NCBI GenBank assembly: GCA_001972305.1
Contig: BDDD01001602.1
Location: forward strand, 62,001-126,000
Source: Cephalotus follicularis
Lineage: Eukaryota; Streptophyta; Magnoliopsida; Oxalidales; Cephalotaceae
Length of the DNA: 64,000 nucleotides
Direction of reading: 5' to 3'
This document shows, in pieces, positions 1-10,137 of the stretch. How positions within the stretch are numbered: position 1 is the stretch's first letter; every line of letters starts with the position of its first letter. The notes below the pieces were generated by a model. The model was not told the origin of the DNA. It worked only from the letters and a program-made list of their open reading frames with translations, and ran no database searches. A program made the translations under genes and the position numbers.

Positions 1-1976
1 ATATGGGTCATTAGTTTTGATTTAATTAAGTTTGATAATGTTAGAAAGCATTAACGTGGGAGGAAACATTTATATGTTATTGCTTACAAGGGTGATTATG
101 AAAGTGTGTCAAGAAGGTCGTGAGCAAGAATGTATGCATATTATGATATAAGGAAATTTCTATTTATGTATACCTAGTGTATATATCTGTTTTAAGAGAA
201 GAGGTTCGGATAGAATTCGTTATAAGTATTAAGGTTAGAAGAGAATCGTATTATGACGACATCTAAATGCATAAAGTAACTCTCACGTGCATTTCATGCA
301 TTCTATACGCATTAGCTTAGGAAATGTGATTAATGAGATATTTATGTGAAGGTATTGTAGACAAGAATCCTATATCCGATCCGGAGCATCAAGGGGCTAG
401 TCCGCATTAATCGATTCCGTAAATCTGTGAGTGGGGCATTCCCTTCTTTTATTTTATTGTCTTTGAGATTCTTGTATCATATGTGCCCTTTTGTGTTCAT
501 GATTTGTGATAGTTTGATCGGGATTTGAATCCCGCATGTCATTTTGTTGATTTTGTTCCATGATTGTGATATCAGACGAGCATACGAGTGTTCTAGCTCT
601 GGGTGACAATGTCACCTTCCCTTATGTTTGTCATTATGATATGTGATACTGTGTTTTATATTCTGATCCTGGTACCCTTATGATGTTGCTTACATGTACA
701 CCCATCGGAAAGGATGGGATACGTGTCGCTTACATGTACACCCATCGTGAGAGGTGGGGTACATGCCACTTACACGCATGCCCTTGGTGGTTGTGGGGTG
801 CGTGCCGCTTACCATAGGCACTCTACACCGGTGTATGAAGGACGATGTACACATCTTGCAGCCTATTGGCCTGTTATTATTGCTGCAGCAGTTATATGAT
901 GGTGATATGATATATGATTATGACATTATAGTTGTACCAGTATCCCCGGATTTTATGATTTTCTTTATGGGCACATACTTTGATTTACTATTCATGATCA
1001 TGTCTTTGATTCTTGATATTCTTGTGCACTGATTTTATTGTGAGCCTATCGTATTTGTAGAGTATTGACTTGATCATTGAGATTGTTCTATGGATTCTTA
1101 TGCTATTGTATTGTTGAGTTTGAGCGTTTCTTTTATTGAGCCATGATGGTATTTTATTCAATGACTCTACCCATTTGTGTACCTATATTATGGATCATGT
1201 CATATTTCCTTCAGCGCATCCAATTCTTTGATAGATGCAACAGGGAATGCTTTGTTCTCACTCAATTAGTCATTTGGACTAACCCCCTCCCAAATTTATT
1301 TTGAAGTTGAAATAGCAGTGGACGATCCAGTTGATCAATAGAAAGTATTGGAGGTAGACCACAGGCCCAAGCACCATTCACTGGCAGTCATGGCAGGTTC
1401 CACATGCATACATTGAGGCATTTTGGGTTATTTTGTTATATGAGATAGTTAATACTTGATGTGTTATTGTCCCATTTTTGAGAAATTGTGATTATATAGT
1501 GGTGTGATGAGACAGGTATGATTTTGATGATCCTGTGATAAAATAGAACTAGAATGAACTGTTGATTCCTCCTTCGGGAGTGTAATGAATATAAACTGTG
1601 ATTTCCATACAGGTGAAAATTTTGGGAAATGTCCATTTTTAGGGGGAACTCTTGCAGTTTTTCTGTAGAATTTCCACCCTATTTACTAGACTAATAATGA
1701 TATTATAAAAGAATCACTGTGTTTTAGAGGTTTATATATTGAATTGAATTGATGAGAGGCTATGATATAAGAATAAGATTTAAATAAGTGGTTAAGAATG
1801 AGAACGATAGTCTAATGGATATGTTATCATAGAAATACTACGGTTAAGCGTGCTCAGACGAGAGAAATTTTAAGATGAGTGACCTCCTGGGAAGTCAAGT
1901 TGAGTTGTGTGTGATTAATCTATGGTATGGCACGGTTCGTCGGATAGGGTTAAGCTTTGTGGGACGGGTCGTGTCA
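1..1976 (+). mobile_element. 3' part of a Ty3/gypsy-type LTR, cut by the window edge
   Basis: No coding sequence is visible. The stretch reads as the downstream part of a plus-oriented LTR: a hairpin array at 692-804, then a motif near 1250-1290 with the core ACTAACCCCCT that resembles a block seen before the 3' end of other LTRs here, then an end GGGTCGTGTCA at 1976. The right flank is the leader of an oppositely oriented element, so this LTR probably inserted into that leader. Its 5' half, promoter and any TSD lie outside the window. The boundary at 1976 rests on the terminal CA only. Confidence 0.5.
692..804. other. three tandem stem-loops with differing, complementary stems
   Basis: Hairpin 1 pairs ACATGTA (692-698) with TACGTGT (720-726) and CCCATC (701-706) with GATGGG (713-718). 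Hairpin 2 pairs CATGTAC (733-739) with GTACATG (759-765) and CCCATC (741-746) with GGTGGG (753-758). Hairpin 3 pairs CACGCA (773-778) with TGCGTG (799-804) and CCC (781-783) with GGG (796-798). Each is separated by a short CRCTT-like linker. Stem bases change on both arms between copies, so pairing is kept. The DNA symmetry is seen directly; RNA folding is inferred. Confidence 0.7.
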
Positions 1977-2260
1977 TAACGTCTAACATACTCTTTCATT
2001 GTCTCTGTCTCTCTTTCCTTGTTCACTTACTCAACCTTAAAAGAAAACCCTTTGTCCTATTCATTTCCTCGTCTATCTCTGAAAAAATACTCATGAGAGC
2101 TCTTCTGTCCTGGTCCATGTCTACCTTGCATAAGAATTCACCATTAGTCATAAGCACATACATCCATATCATAAGCATTGACAAATGAAACACATAAGTC
2201 ATGCACGTTCATTCAGTCATCTATAATAATTTATCAGACTTAACTAGTAGGCCAACGTGT
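1977..2260 (-). mobile_element. untranslated leader remnant of a minus-strand gypsy element
   Basis: This segment lies directly downstream, on the minus strand, of the PBS at 2261-2274. It should therefore be the start of the internal region of the element whose 5' LTR is 2276-4544. I see no gag reading frame before the abutting LTR end at 1976. The rest of the element is missing or outside the window. Confidence 0.5.
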
Positions 2261-2274
2261 CTCTTTGATACCAA
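2261..2274 (-). other. primer-binding site (tRNA-Met type)
   Basis: On the minus strand the site reads TTGGTATCAAAGAG, one base inside the LTR end. It matches the usual plant PBS complementary to the 3' end of initiator tRNA-Met (TGGTATCARAG). It fixes the orientation of the LTR at 2276-4544 as a 5' LTR read on the minus strand. Confidence 0.8.
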
Positions 2275-2950
2275 CTGTGACATCCCGAACCCATAGGGGG
2301 TCCCGAGATATCACCCAAACCTATTCAGTCAGTTCAGTCGGGTACTAGTTAGTCTATTAAGTATAGCAAAAAACCATGAAAACTTAAAACTTTAATACAT
2401 GTGCGAAATCCATTCCATTAATACAATTCAATAATAATACATGTCATTTCCATGATAATCTTTACAATCATTACAAATACATAACATCTTATACAATTCT
2501 TTCTGTTCAACTTATACAAGAAAACTGTAAAAACTAAAAACCCATAGCATCCATGTATCCAGGCTCCATGCATCTACTTTGTCAAATATCTCATCATCCA
2601 TGTCCACTACCACTAGCCCCCGATCCATAAATACCTGAACACATATAGATACCCCATTCCGATGGATGAGTCGGCCAAAAAGCCTCGCAGAAACTAAACC
2701 CCTATGCTGACGATATGAGCAAATATCACAGAAATCAATGCATATCATGGTAATATGCATGTACAATTGTGGTTAACGAGTCTATATATATATAGTCGTC
2801 CCATACCAGTATATATATATATATAGACCATTAACCTAATCATACACTCCAAACCATCTAGCTATCTAATAATTGTTTGGTTAACTTGAATATATGCACT
2901 GTCATATACCAGTATATATAAGATATTAACCAATAATCAATATCTGCAAC

Positions 2951-3456
2951 TCTAAACCCCCTTTTCAGAGAGGCACGCAACTCTAGGTTTGGACATCTAG
3001 TTGCCTACCGTAGATGGCAAGTCCAACTGGAACTAATCGCCTATGTGTAGCCCATAGGTACTCGACTAGTTACAGATTCACTCAAACAATCACATCAATC
3101 AGACAATCACTTTCAATAGCTCACATAAGTCTCAAGTCCCACGTTTCAGAGAGGCACTCGGCTTTGGGACGAGAACACTAACCTCCCAAAAGTGGCACAT
3201 GTCTCTAAGGTTAGCTACGTGGCTTCATTACACTTACGTATAAACCCCCTTTTCAGATAGGAACTCGGCTCTGGGTCTATACTAGTCTAAATCCCCCTTT
3301 TCAAGAGGCCCGCGGCTCTGGGATCAGACAAAAATCATCTATCATTCCTTTGATAGTAGTTATCATGGTCTCAAGTCCCCCTTTGCAGATAGGCACTCAG
3401 CTCTAGGATGAGTACATCTAACCTTCTTTTCAGAATGACATTCCGCTCTAGGTTAG
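2951..3456 (-). other. tandem array of stem-loops with covarying stems and a conserved loop
   Basis: Seven related stem-loops are visible: TCTAAACC/GGTTTGGA (2951/2986); TCTC..GTCCC/GGGACGAGA (3130/3166); CTAACCT/AGGTTAG (3178/3208); GTATA.ACCC/GGGT.TATAC (3238/3273); GTCT..ATCCC/GGGAT.AGAC (3285/3320); CTCA..TCC/GGATGAG (3370/3406); CTAACCT/AGGTTAG (3418/3450). Most enclose a loop built on TTTTCAGAGAGGCACTCGG. Two unrelated helices also occur: AACTA..CCTATG/CATAGG..TAGTT (3031-3071) and CTATCA/TGATAG (3339-3356). The stems differ in sequence from copy to copy while remaining complementary. Confidence 0.8.
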
Positions 3457-3639
3457 TCACGAAGCTCGACTAGACACTACTATAAATACTACCCTTTACC
3501 CATTTCATACTATCTTTACAAATCTAGCAAGAAACCCAGTTATCACTATACACGGGCCTAGGAAAGGTCCCAGTAGAAAACCCTTTGAAAAACATGCTTT
3601 GAAAATCAGTTGCAGAAAAACTGACAGACAAAGCAGTGA

Positions 3640-3860
3640 CACCTTGATCTTAAGCGGTGACGCTTAGCGCTTAAGCATCGTCAGTCAAGTTTCAAGTGTT
3701 GGAGCTTTGAGAGTGTGTTAAAACAATTTTAGAGAAAAGTTCTAAGCGTCCAAGCTTAAGGACTAAACGTCGGCACTTAGACTAAGCGTTTTCCAGAGTG
3801 GCGAAGCGTTTTCAGTTTGAAATCAATTACTTTTGAAAACCCGATCTAAGCGGCGACGCT
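3640..3860 (-). repeat. dispersed TAAGCG-TCGACGCTTA dyads
   Basis: Several degenerate copies of a dyad related to AAGCGTCGACGCTT occur here, for example around 3650-3675, 3765-3790 and 3845-3862. Most have one or two substitutions in the TCGAC core. They sit between the promoter-proximal leader and the hairpin array of this LTR, the same relative place as GTCGAC arrays in the other LTR families. Confidence 0.6.
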
Positions 3861-4344
3861 TAATCTCGCAGAACTTAGGGTTCTACTTCAAAAATATTTG
3901 CAAATTATATTCTTTTCTTTAAATCATTTCAATCCAAATTCAATTCTAGTTGTATTAGTCAATTCTTCAATCATTTTAATCCATCCTATGAATTTCTAGG
4001 TCATAAACCCCCAATTTCCTCTTAAACCCTAACTCTCTATCAATTCATTATCAATCACATTCAATCAATTTCGATCCATACGAACGGTTCATACATGTGC
4101 ATATATGTGTATATCATAGCATATTTAGGTTGATAAGGTTTCTCCCAAAGATTGGAGCTTGTTCTTGATCTCTAAAGTCAGAAAACTAAGAAAGAACTCA
4201 AGTTTTTTACTTGTGGGACTCCAATCTTTTGCCAACCAAGTCCTCAATCAATATAAAAACCTTCCCCATCAATTCTCCGTGTCAAATAGTCAATTTGGGT
4301 AAGTTTTGAACAAGTTTTGGTAAAGAGAAAATAGGGAAACGGGC

Positions 4345-4345
<1 letters not shown>

Positions 4346-4389
<44 letters not shown>
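4346..4389. repeat. (GA)n microsatellite
   Basis: An almost pure GA run just downstream, on the minus strand, of the TATA-like box at 4426-4434. CT-rich leaders follow the promoter in several other LTRs of the window. Confidence 0.9.
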
Positions 4390-4425
4390 AGAAGAATAAT
4401 GAAATAAAATGTGATTCGGTTCTCT

Positions 4426-4434
4426 CTTTATAGG
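4426..4434 (-). promoter_or_regulatory. TATA-like box of the 2276-4544 LTR
   Basis: The minus strand reads CCTATAAAG here, about 110 bp into the LTR and just upstream of the pyrimidine/GA-rich leader. Position and context fit an LTR core promoter. Activity is not shown by sequence alone. Confidence 0.55.
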
Positions 4435-4544
4435 TTTCTCACTAACTCTCCACTCGTGCACTATCAATATTCAATTTATCTATATACCATGACAAATGAT
4501 GTAATAAATGCTAAAGCAATAAGGGAATATTTCGGGGCGTTACA

Positions 4545-5540
4545 ATTTTTGAACCAAAAAACACTTTTTCCCTTCATACTAGTCGACTACCCATCAGTTG
4601 TCTATAGCTACAATTTAAAACAAAACTTTTAATGGTCAATAGCTGATGACTTAGTCGATATCTAGTCGACTATTAGTCGGCTAATCTAAAAATAAAAGAG
4701 GTGTGTGTTTTAACAAATTCTGACATAAACTTCTAGCTGATAGAAATGCGAAGACAACCTTTCCGAGGCTAGACAAACATTCCATATACCTTTAAAAGCC
4801 TAGATAACATCTTTTTAAGCACATTTTAACACATTTATAGCATTGATCAGGACATCACACACATTTATAACAATGTTCAATTACTCTCACACATATCACA
4901 TTTTGTTAATTATCGAAATACAAATGATGAAAAGTAAGTAAGGTCAATAATCTTCCCCTTTTGATGAATTACAAAATGTACAAGATTAAACCATAATCAT
5001 AATTTTCTCCCCTTTTTGTCATTCAACAAAAAGTGAAAACAATGTAAACACTAATGCAATATTAATAGATATGACAAAATCATCAAAATAAACCATGTAT
5101 ATCTCAATTAAGAACATAACTAATCTTCCCATTTTGTCATTTAACAATGTTGCTCCCCCTCATCAAAAAGCTTATAAGATACACTAAAACATAAACCTCA
5201 AGATATGGAGTTATGAAAAACTCCCCCTCAATATATGCAAATAATTAGACCATGTAAAGGATATACTTTCCTTCAAAACATGAATCATATTCAAATGATT
5301 TTAAGCACATTAAGATCATCCCAATAGAAATTTAAAGTTAGATTCATGCAAATTATATATCAATAAGAGCACATATTTATGATGTGTAACTCAAATAAAA
5401 TCATCATAACAAATTATAAAATATTGCATCATTTCAAATCTCATAATTGTTTATAAAGCAAATCATACTTACTATCTAAGCACCCCCCTTAACATGAGCA
5501 TACTCTAATGATGAATTACCACACTTGATGATATAGGTAC
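4545..5540 (-). mobile_element. copia (SIRE-like) fragment C0: start of 3' LTR plus 3' non-coding internal region
   Basis: This stretch is a diverged copy of 27535-28720 in element C1. Bases 4545-4948 match the upstream part of the C1 LTR, including TAGTCGACTA-type words at 4580-4680. From 4949 onward it matches the non-coding region upstream of the LTR, with purine tracts seen on the plus strand as CTCCCCTTTTTGTC. There is no coding sequence. It is cut on the left by the LTR at 4544 and on the right by the truncated 5' LTR of G1 near 5540. Confidence 0.7.
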
Positions 5541-5835
5541 CATGGACGTCGATGTCTTTCGCTTTAGAATGCAGCATCCTCGACGTCTTTCAAAGACATC
5601 GACATCTTTGCCTTGAGATGTCTTCTCCCCAGGAAAGACATCGATGCTGAACATCAATGCGCACTCCCAGGATACTTTTATTTAATCACGTCGACATTTT
5701 TGTTCAAAGACATCGACGTCCTTCGGCAAAGACATCGATGTCTTTCAAAGACGTCGATGTCCTTCTACCGTTTTAAAGGAATGCCCTGATACGCATCGAA
5801 GTCTTTGGCCAAGGACATCGACGCCTTTCGGGCTG
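5541..5835. repeat. array of AAAGACGTCGACGTCTTT-like dyads
   Basis: Around ten irregularly spaced copies of a word related to the perfect dyad AAAGACGTCGACGTCTTT occur, many with CpG-to-TpG or CpA changes (for example AAAGACATCGATGTC). The same word recurs in the G1 3' LTR, in S2 and in the G3 LTR. Confidence 0.8.
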
Positions 5836-6430
5836 AATGGAACTTTTAGTTGTTTTAAAGCTTTGTTTCAACTATTTTTCACATTGACGCTTGACCGGAG
5901 CCTCACTTGAGGTATTCAAGCGTTTGAAACACAGTTTTTCAAGGTTTTCAAAGATTGAATAGATAGATTGATAGAGTGACAGCTTGAGCCATAGGCGACG
6001 ACCCAGTGACTTTCTTTGACTGGATAGATGTTCCTCCCTATCTTGTTATTTGATTATCACCGTCTACTGGCTTTTGAATGATTGATTGATTGATTGGGTC
6101 ATAAGTGTTGTGAGTCTAAGTTTGGAACATTGGACGCAATTCCCATTCCTTCGATTCGACATCACCACTTATTGACCCTGTTTTGATATTGCACTAACAG
6201 ATTGATTAATTGTATTGTATGGATCCTGTATAGAGACCTTATGATTTATGTCAGCATGTTAGGTTGTTGACTATGTCCACCTATTATGTCGATCGTTTCA
6301 TTTATCGATATTGTATTGACCAACTGACGAGCAGTACCAATTGATTATCGATTGATGCTCCCTTGAGGGACGTAGCTCCCTAACGGTTTTAGTAGCTCCC
6401 TCAGTTGTAGCTCATCGAGACTGTATTGAC

Positions 6431-6535
6431 CCGGCCATAGGCTGGAAGATCTACGCATTCCAGACCTGATCAGTATGAGACAGTATATAGATCGATCCCA
6501 ACCTTTTTGAAGTACTACCTTCCGTGGGATCGATC
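6431..6535 (+). other. hairpins in the G1 LTR leader
   Basis: CCGGCC (6431-6436) can pair with GGCTGG (6440-6445), while CTGGAA (6442-6447) can pair with TTCCAG (6458-6463). The two compete for the same CTGG. A longer stem pairs GATCGATCCCA (6490-6500) with TGGGATCGATC (6525-6535). In the 3' LTR copy (19560-19690) the first stem is CCAGCC/GGCTGG and the last becomes GATCGATCCCACC/GGTGGGATCAATC, so pairing is kept despite substitutions. Confidence 0.65.
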
Positions 6536-6810
6536 ACTGCTAACTGATTGACACTGTATTGACACCGGTCGCATTCTCTATAGGATATCGTTTGATTGAT
6601 TGGGTGTTTTTACACCACCATTGAGTGTCTGCTATTGATTGATTGTTATAGATCATGTCCGTATGTTCTGTTATGGGCCAGGACATGTGGATAGTCAGAT
6701 CGCCAACTGTATTCATGCATTTGCCATGTCATGCATTGATATTGTATACAGTACATAGATATTGCATAGATTGTCACCGATATTGCATATTGTACATGCA
6801 TACATGCTGT

Positions 6811-6860
6811 ATGGGGTTTCTGCTTAGCCAGTGTGGCTAACCCCATCCTTCGGGGTGGGG
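6811..6860 (+). other. two mutually exclusive helices, one with a TTCG loop
   Basis: Helix A pairs ATGGGGTT (6811-6818) with AACCCCAT (6839-6846), enclosing TTAGCC(AGTGT)GGCTAA (6824-6840). Helix B pairs CCCCATCC (6841-6848) with GGGTGGGG (6853-6860) across a TTCG loop closed by C-G. Both need CCCCAT at 6841-6846, so only one can form fully. The whole block is also present in S2 (minus strand, about 30775-30825) and, with one mismatch in helix B, in the G1 3' LTR near 19946-19996. Confidence 0.7.
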
Positions 6861-7225
6861 CTGTGTTGTACTTTTATGTGCAGCATAGGTAGAGCAGCAG
6901 GTAGCAGCAGACAAAAGGACTGAATACTCATTTTGATCGCACGGCTGCTTGGGTACCACTGAGCTGGTGGTGAGATTTTGTAGTAAAGGGATTGAAATGT
7001 ATTGTATTAAAATGACTACTATTGCATTGTAAAAGATTGGTTTTGTAAAGCATTGCTATCGTATTGTATTGCATCGTATGGATGGATTATTGTATTGTAT
7101 ATTCCGCACTTTGTAAAGTTTTAAGTTTTTTCGCATTTTTATATTGCTAGTCCTGACCATTGTTGTGTATATTGGATTGAGCGTAATGCCAAGTGTCCAT
7201 TCTACGGGCGCGCGGTGTTACAGAA

Positions 7226-7237
7226 TGGTATCAGAGA
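7226..7237 (+). other. G1 primer-binding site
   Basis: TGGTATCAGAGA begins three bases after the LTR end CA at 7222. It is the usual initiator tRNA-Met PBS apart from the last bases. It sets G1 orientation as plus and the start of its internal region. Confidence 0.85.
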
Positions 7238-7389
7238 CATTAGTCGGCCTGCTAGCAGAGTATATTAATGTGTTGATTGAGATTGACTGAATGGATTTGC
7301 ATGCTATATGTCCTTGCTTATTCATGCTATTGTTATGGGGAAAGAGACTGATATTGGAATTGAAAGAGATTGCATTTGATCATCCCATT

Positions 7390-7404
7390 GTTATCTTCTT
7401 ATAG
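7390..7404 (+). promoter_or_regulatory. putative 3' splice site before G1 gag
   Basis: A T-rich tract ending TTCTTATAG lies directly before AAATG, the gag start at 7407. The same pyrimidine-TAG then ATG layout occurs before gag of E2, L and G4. Donor-like AG|GTAGG sequences are found in the LTR leaders. Splicing is inferred. Confidence 0.4.
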
Positions 7405-7406
7405 AA

Positions 7407-8646
7407 ATGAACCAATGGGGAAGGCGTGGCCGTCGAGGTGGAAGGAATGCTCCTGCTCCTGCCCCTGCTCCTGTTGTTTGAACTGGAAACCGGTAATGTT
7501 TTTCCAGAGTATGATCCTGATGCTCCACCAGCCGAGGCTGACCTTGAGGTTTGGAGAAAGTTGTGTGCCACTATGGCACAGATGCATACTCTGATGGGAT
7601 GCCAACAGGCTCATGTGGAGCGTAGGACAAGGAGGGAAGACATGTTGAGCCGTTTCCTAAAGTTGCAGCCTCCAACATTTGTAGGACTCCCTGATCCTAC
7701 CCTTATCGAGTCTTGGCTAACTCAGTTGGAGAAGATCTTTGAAGTCATGGGATGTGATGATGAACAGAAATTGGTATTGGCAATGTATACGCTTCAAGGA
7801 GAAGCCGAGCATTGGTGGGCTATGGTTAACACTGATTGGACAAGAAATGGTACAGTCCGCTCTTGGGATGCCTTCAAAGGAGAATTCAATACAAAGTACT
7901 ACCCTCAAGTAGAGACAGACAGAAGAGAGATTTAATTTGCTAACTTGGTACAAGGAAGCATGACAGTTGCTGAGTATGAGGCTAGATTCATGCAATTAGC
8001 CCGATCTGCCCCGTACTTAGTGGAAGGCCAAGAGCGTAGAGCAAAGAAGTTCCTTCAGGGACTGAGATTGGATTTGAGAAGGCAATTGACTCCCTTGGGA
8101 TTGACCTCTATATCGGATATTTCTTCCCGAGCTATGCAGCTTGAGGATATTGCAGCTGAGGCTGGACTGATGAGAGATATAGCCCGCACCAGACCTACTC
8201 CTTCTTCTTGGCAGAGTGGTAGTGATAGTGGCAGTGCTAAATCGCAGAAGACTGATAGTAGCCCTTCACCTAGTTCTCATGGTAGCAATCAGGATAACGG
8301 GAACTCATCCCATTCTCAGAGGAGAGGCAGATCGAGGAATGCACGTCGAGGAGGCCGATCTTCAGTACCTAGTCAGGGTACACCTTCCAGACTTTCTGGG
8401 ACCGGTGATCAGAGTGTTTTGGTTCTTTGTGTGCATTGTCAGAAGACCAACCACACTTCTGATAATTGTAGATGGTATTTGGGCCTTTGCTTCGATTGTG
8501 GTGGCTACGACCACATTGCCAGAGATTGTCCTCGGAGTTCTCGTCCTAGAGGAGTGGATCAGACACAACGGTCACCGCCTCCACCAGGACCAACAACCAG
8601 TGTACCGTATTCTTCCCGTGGGACTTCGCAGTCCAGAGGGAAATAG
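7407..8646 (+). pseudogene. gag: G1 gag (capsid/nucleocapsid), broken
   Basis: Gag forms the virus-like particle and binds genomic RNA. The likely start ATG is at 7407 and encodes a basic, glycine/arginine-rich N-terminus followed by an Ala-Pro run. That frame stops near 7480 and the rest is in another frame (from within 7426-7935), so there is a frameshift. The capsid core contains motifs such as EAEHWW and ends in a nonsense codon at 7933-7935. The same frame then resumes (7945-8646) through a Ser/Arg-rich linker to two knuckles, CVHCQKTNHTSDNC and CFDCGGYDHIARDC, both CX2CX4HX4C. A stop at 8644 separates it from protease. Confidence 0.85.
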
Positions 8647-9258
8647 CCTTTGAGTTCTGCTCTGATAGTACAGGCTAGAGTGTTTGCTATGGAACCGAGT
8701 ACTACAACAGGGTCAGATGTTGTGATTAGAGGTACCATTCGAATCTTTTAGCTTCCAGCACGGGTTCTTATTGACCCGGGTTTATTCCATTCATACATTG
8801 CATTGCATTTTATCTCACTTGTTGGGTTGAGACCTGAGTACCTTCCTTTTGTGATGGAGATATCCACACCACTCAGTGAGTCAGCGACCACTGATCGAGT
8901 GTGTGGAGATTGCATTGTAGAGATTGATGATCATTGGTTATTAGCCGATCTTATTGTTTTACCGATGGATGGCCTAGATGTGATTATTGGCATGGATTGG
9001 TTGTCTGCTACCTTTGCTCAGGTGGATTGTCATCGGAAAGTAGTGGTTTTCAATCCTCCGGGACGACCACCTTTTCGGTTTCTTGGCACCGTAGATCCAT
9101 TGTTTGTTCTGATGATTTCTACTTTGCATGCAGACAGATTGTTACGACAGGGATGCCAGGGGCTTCTGGCATATGTGCTCGATATCGATAGATGGCGGCC
9201 AGAACTGGAAGACATTCCAGTGGTCTGCGAGTTCAGAGATGTTTTCCTTGGGATTTGA
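8647..9258 (+). pseudogene. pro: G1 aspartic protease region, broken
   Basis: The retropepsin-like protease would cleave the Gag-Pol polyprotein. It continues in the gag frame after the stop at 8644, with another stop near 8750. The active-site segment reads LIDPGLFHSYI, where plant chromoviruses show D-S/T/P-G-x-T-H-S. Downstream LIVLPMDGLDVIIGMDWL is the typical second conserved block. The frame ends at 9258 (...DVFLGI), where a frameshift moves RT to another frame. Confidence 0.8.
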
Positions 9259-10137
9259 CGTCGTTGTCGCCTGACAGAGAGATTGAATTTGTGATTGATT
9301 TGATACCAGGAACTGCACCAATTTCTTGAGCACCGTACCGAATGGCACTGATAGAATTGAAAGAGTTAAAGATACAGTTACAGAATCTTCTGGACAAAGG
9401 TTTTATGAGACCTAGTGCTTCACCCTGGGGAGCACCTGTTCTTTTTGTCAAGAAGAAAGATGAACCGCTCCGTATGTGTATTGACTACCGACAGTTCAAT
9501 AAAGTTACAGTGAAGAATAAGTACCCTCTACCGCACATTGATGAGCTGTTCGACATGCTCAGAGGAGCGACAGTGTTTTCTAAGCCCAATTTGAGATCGG
9601 GCTACCACCAGTTAAAAGTCAAACCGGAGGATATTCCGAAGACGACTTTCAGATCGAGATATGGCCATTATGAGTTCTTAGTTATGCCTTTTGGTGTGGC
9701 TAATGCTCCTACGGCTTTCATGGACCTGATGAACCGAGTGTTCAGACAGTATTTGCATCAGTTCATTGTAGTGTTCATTGACGACCTCTTGGTCTATTCT
9801 GGGACCAATGAGGAGCATGTCCAGCACCTCTACATTGTATTACAAACATTGAGGGATCATCGATTGTATGCCAAATCCGACAAGTGTGAATTTTGGTTAT
9901 CGGAGGTTGCTTTCCTCGGGCATATTGTTTCTAGTGACGGTTTATCAGTGGATCCATCGAAAGATAGAGGCAGCGAAAGATTGGAAACAACCGATGAATG
10001 CTTCCAAAGTTCGCAACTTCTTGGGTTTAGTAGGGTATTATCATCGGTTTGTTGAGGGATTTTCCCAAATTGCTACACCATTGACCAGATTGACACAGAA
10101 GAACGCTGCCTTTGTATGGGATAGTGATTATGAATGA
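9259..10137 (+). pseudogene. pol: G1 reverse transcriptase, frameshifted
   Basis: RT copies the element RNA into cDNA. The long frame 9342-10055 carries the classic blocks [41 protein letters not shown] split across neighbouring motifs, [17 protein letters not shown] and the catalytic [11 protein letters not shown] (F-x-D-D). A frameshift lies near 9955-9970. The tail then continues in the frame 9868-10137 with [16 protein letters not shown] and a stop (TGA) at 10135-10137. Upstream residues 9259-9341 are in yet another frame with a stop in ISxAPYRMA. The catalytic aspartates are retained. Confidence 0.85.

Larger units (their letters stand above)
2276..4544 (-). mobile_element. 5' LTR of a Ty3/gypsy element, minus strand
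   Basis: On the minus strand the LTR starts TGTAACGCCCCG at 4544 and ends GATGTCACA at 2276, so it has TG..CA ends and is 2,269 bp long. A TATA-like CCTATAAAG lies about 110 bp from its start, followed by a GA/CT-rich leader. The promoter is therefore near the 5' end and most of the LTR would be transcribed. Downstream come dispersed GCGTCGACGC-like words (3640-3860) and then a dense hairpin array (2951-3456). The right flank (4545 onward) is copia sequence, so this element probably inserted into copia fragment C0. Confidence 0.8.
5540..7222 (+). mobile_element. G1 5' LTR, 5'-truncated
   Basis: It aligns with the G1 3' LTR from about 16785 onward but lacks the first ~720 bp, including promoter and leader. 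It ends GGTGTTACA at 7222, just before the PBS. It contains a GACGTCGATGTCTTT-type array (5541-5835), two hairpin regions (6431-6535) and the competing helices at 6811-6860. Loss of the promoter means this copy cannot start a normal genomic transcript. Confidence 0.8.

Noticed and set aside
7426-7480. ATG at 7426 as gag start
   Set aside because: The ATG at 7407 gives the basic Gly/Arg-rich N-terminus shared with G4 gag. The 7426 frame is open only because of a later frameshift.
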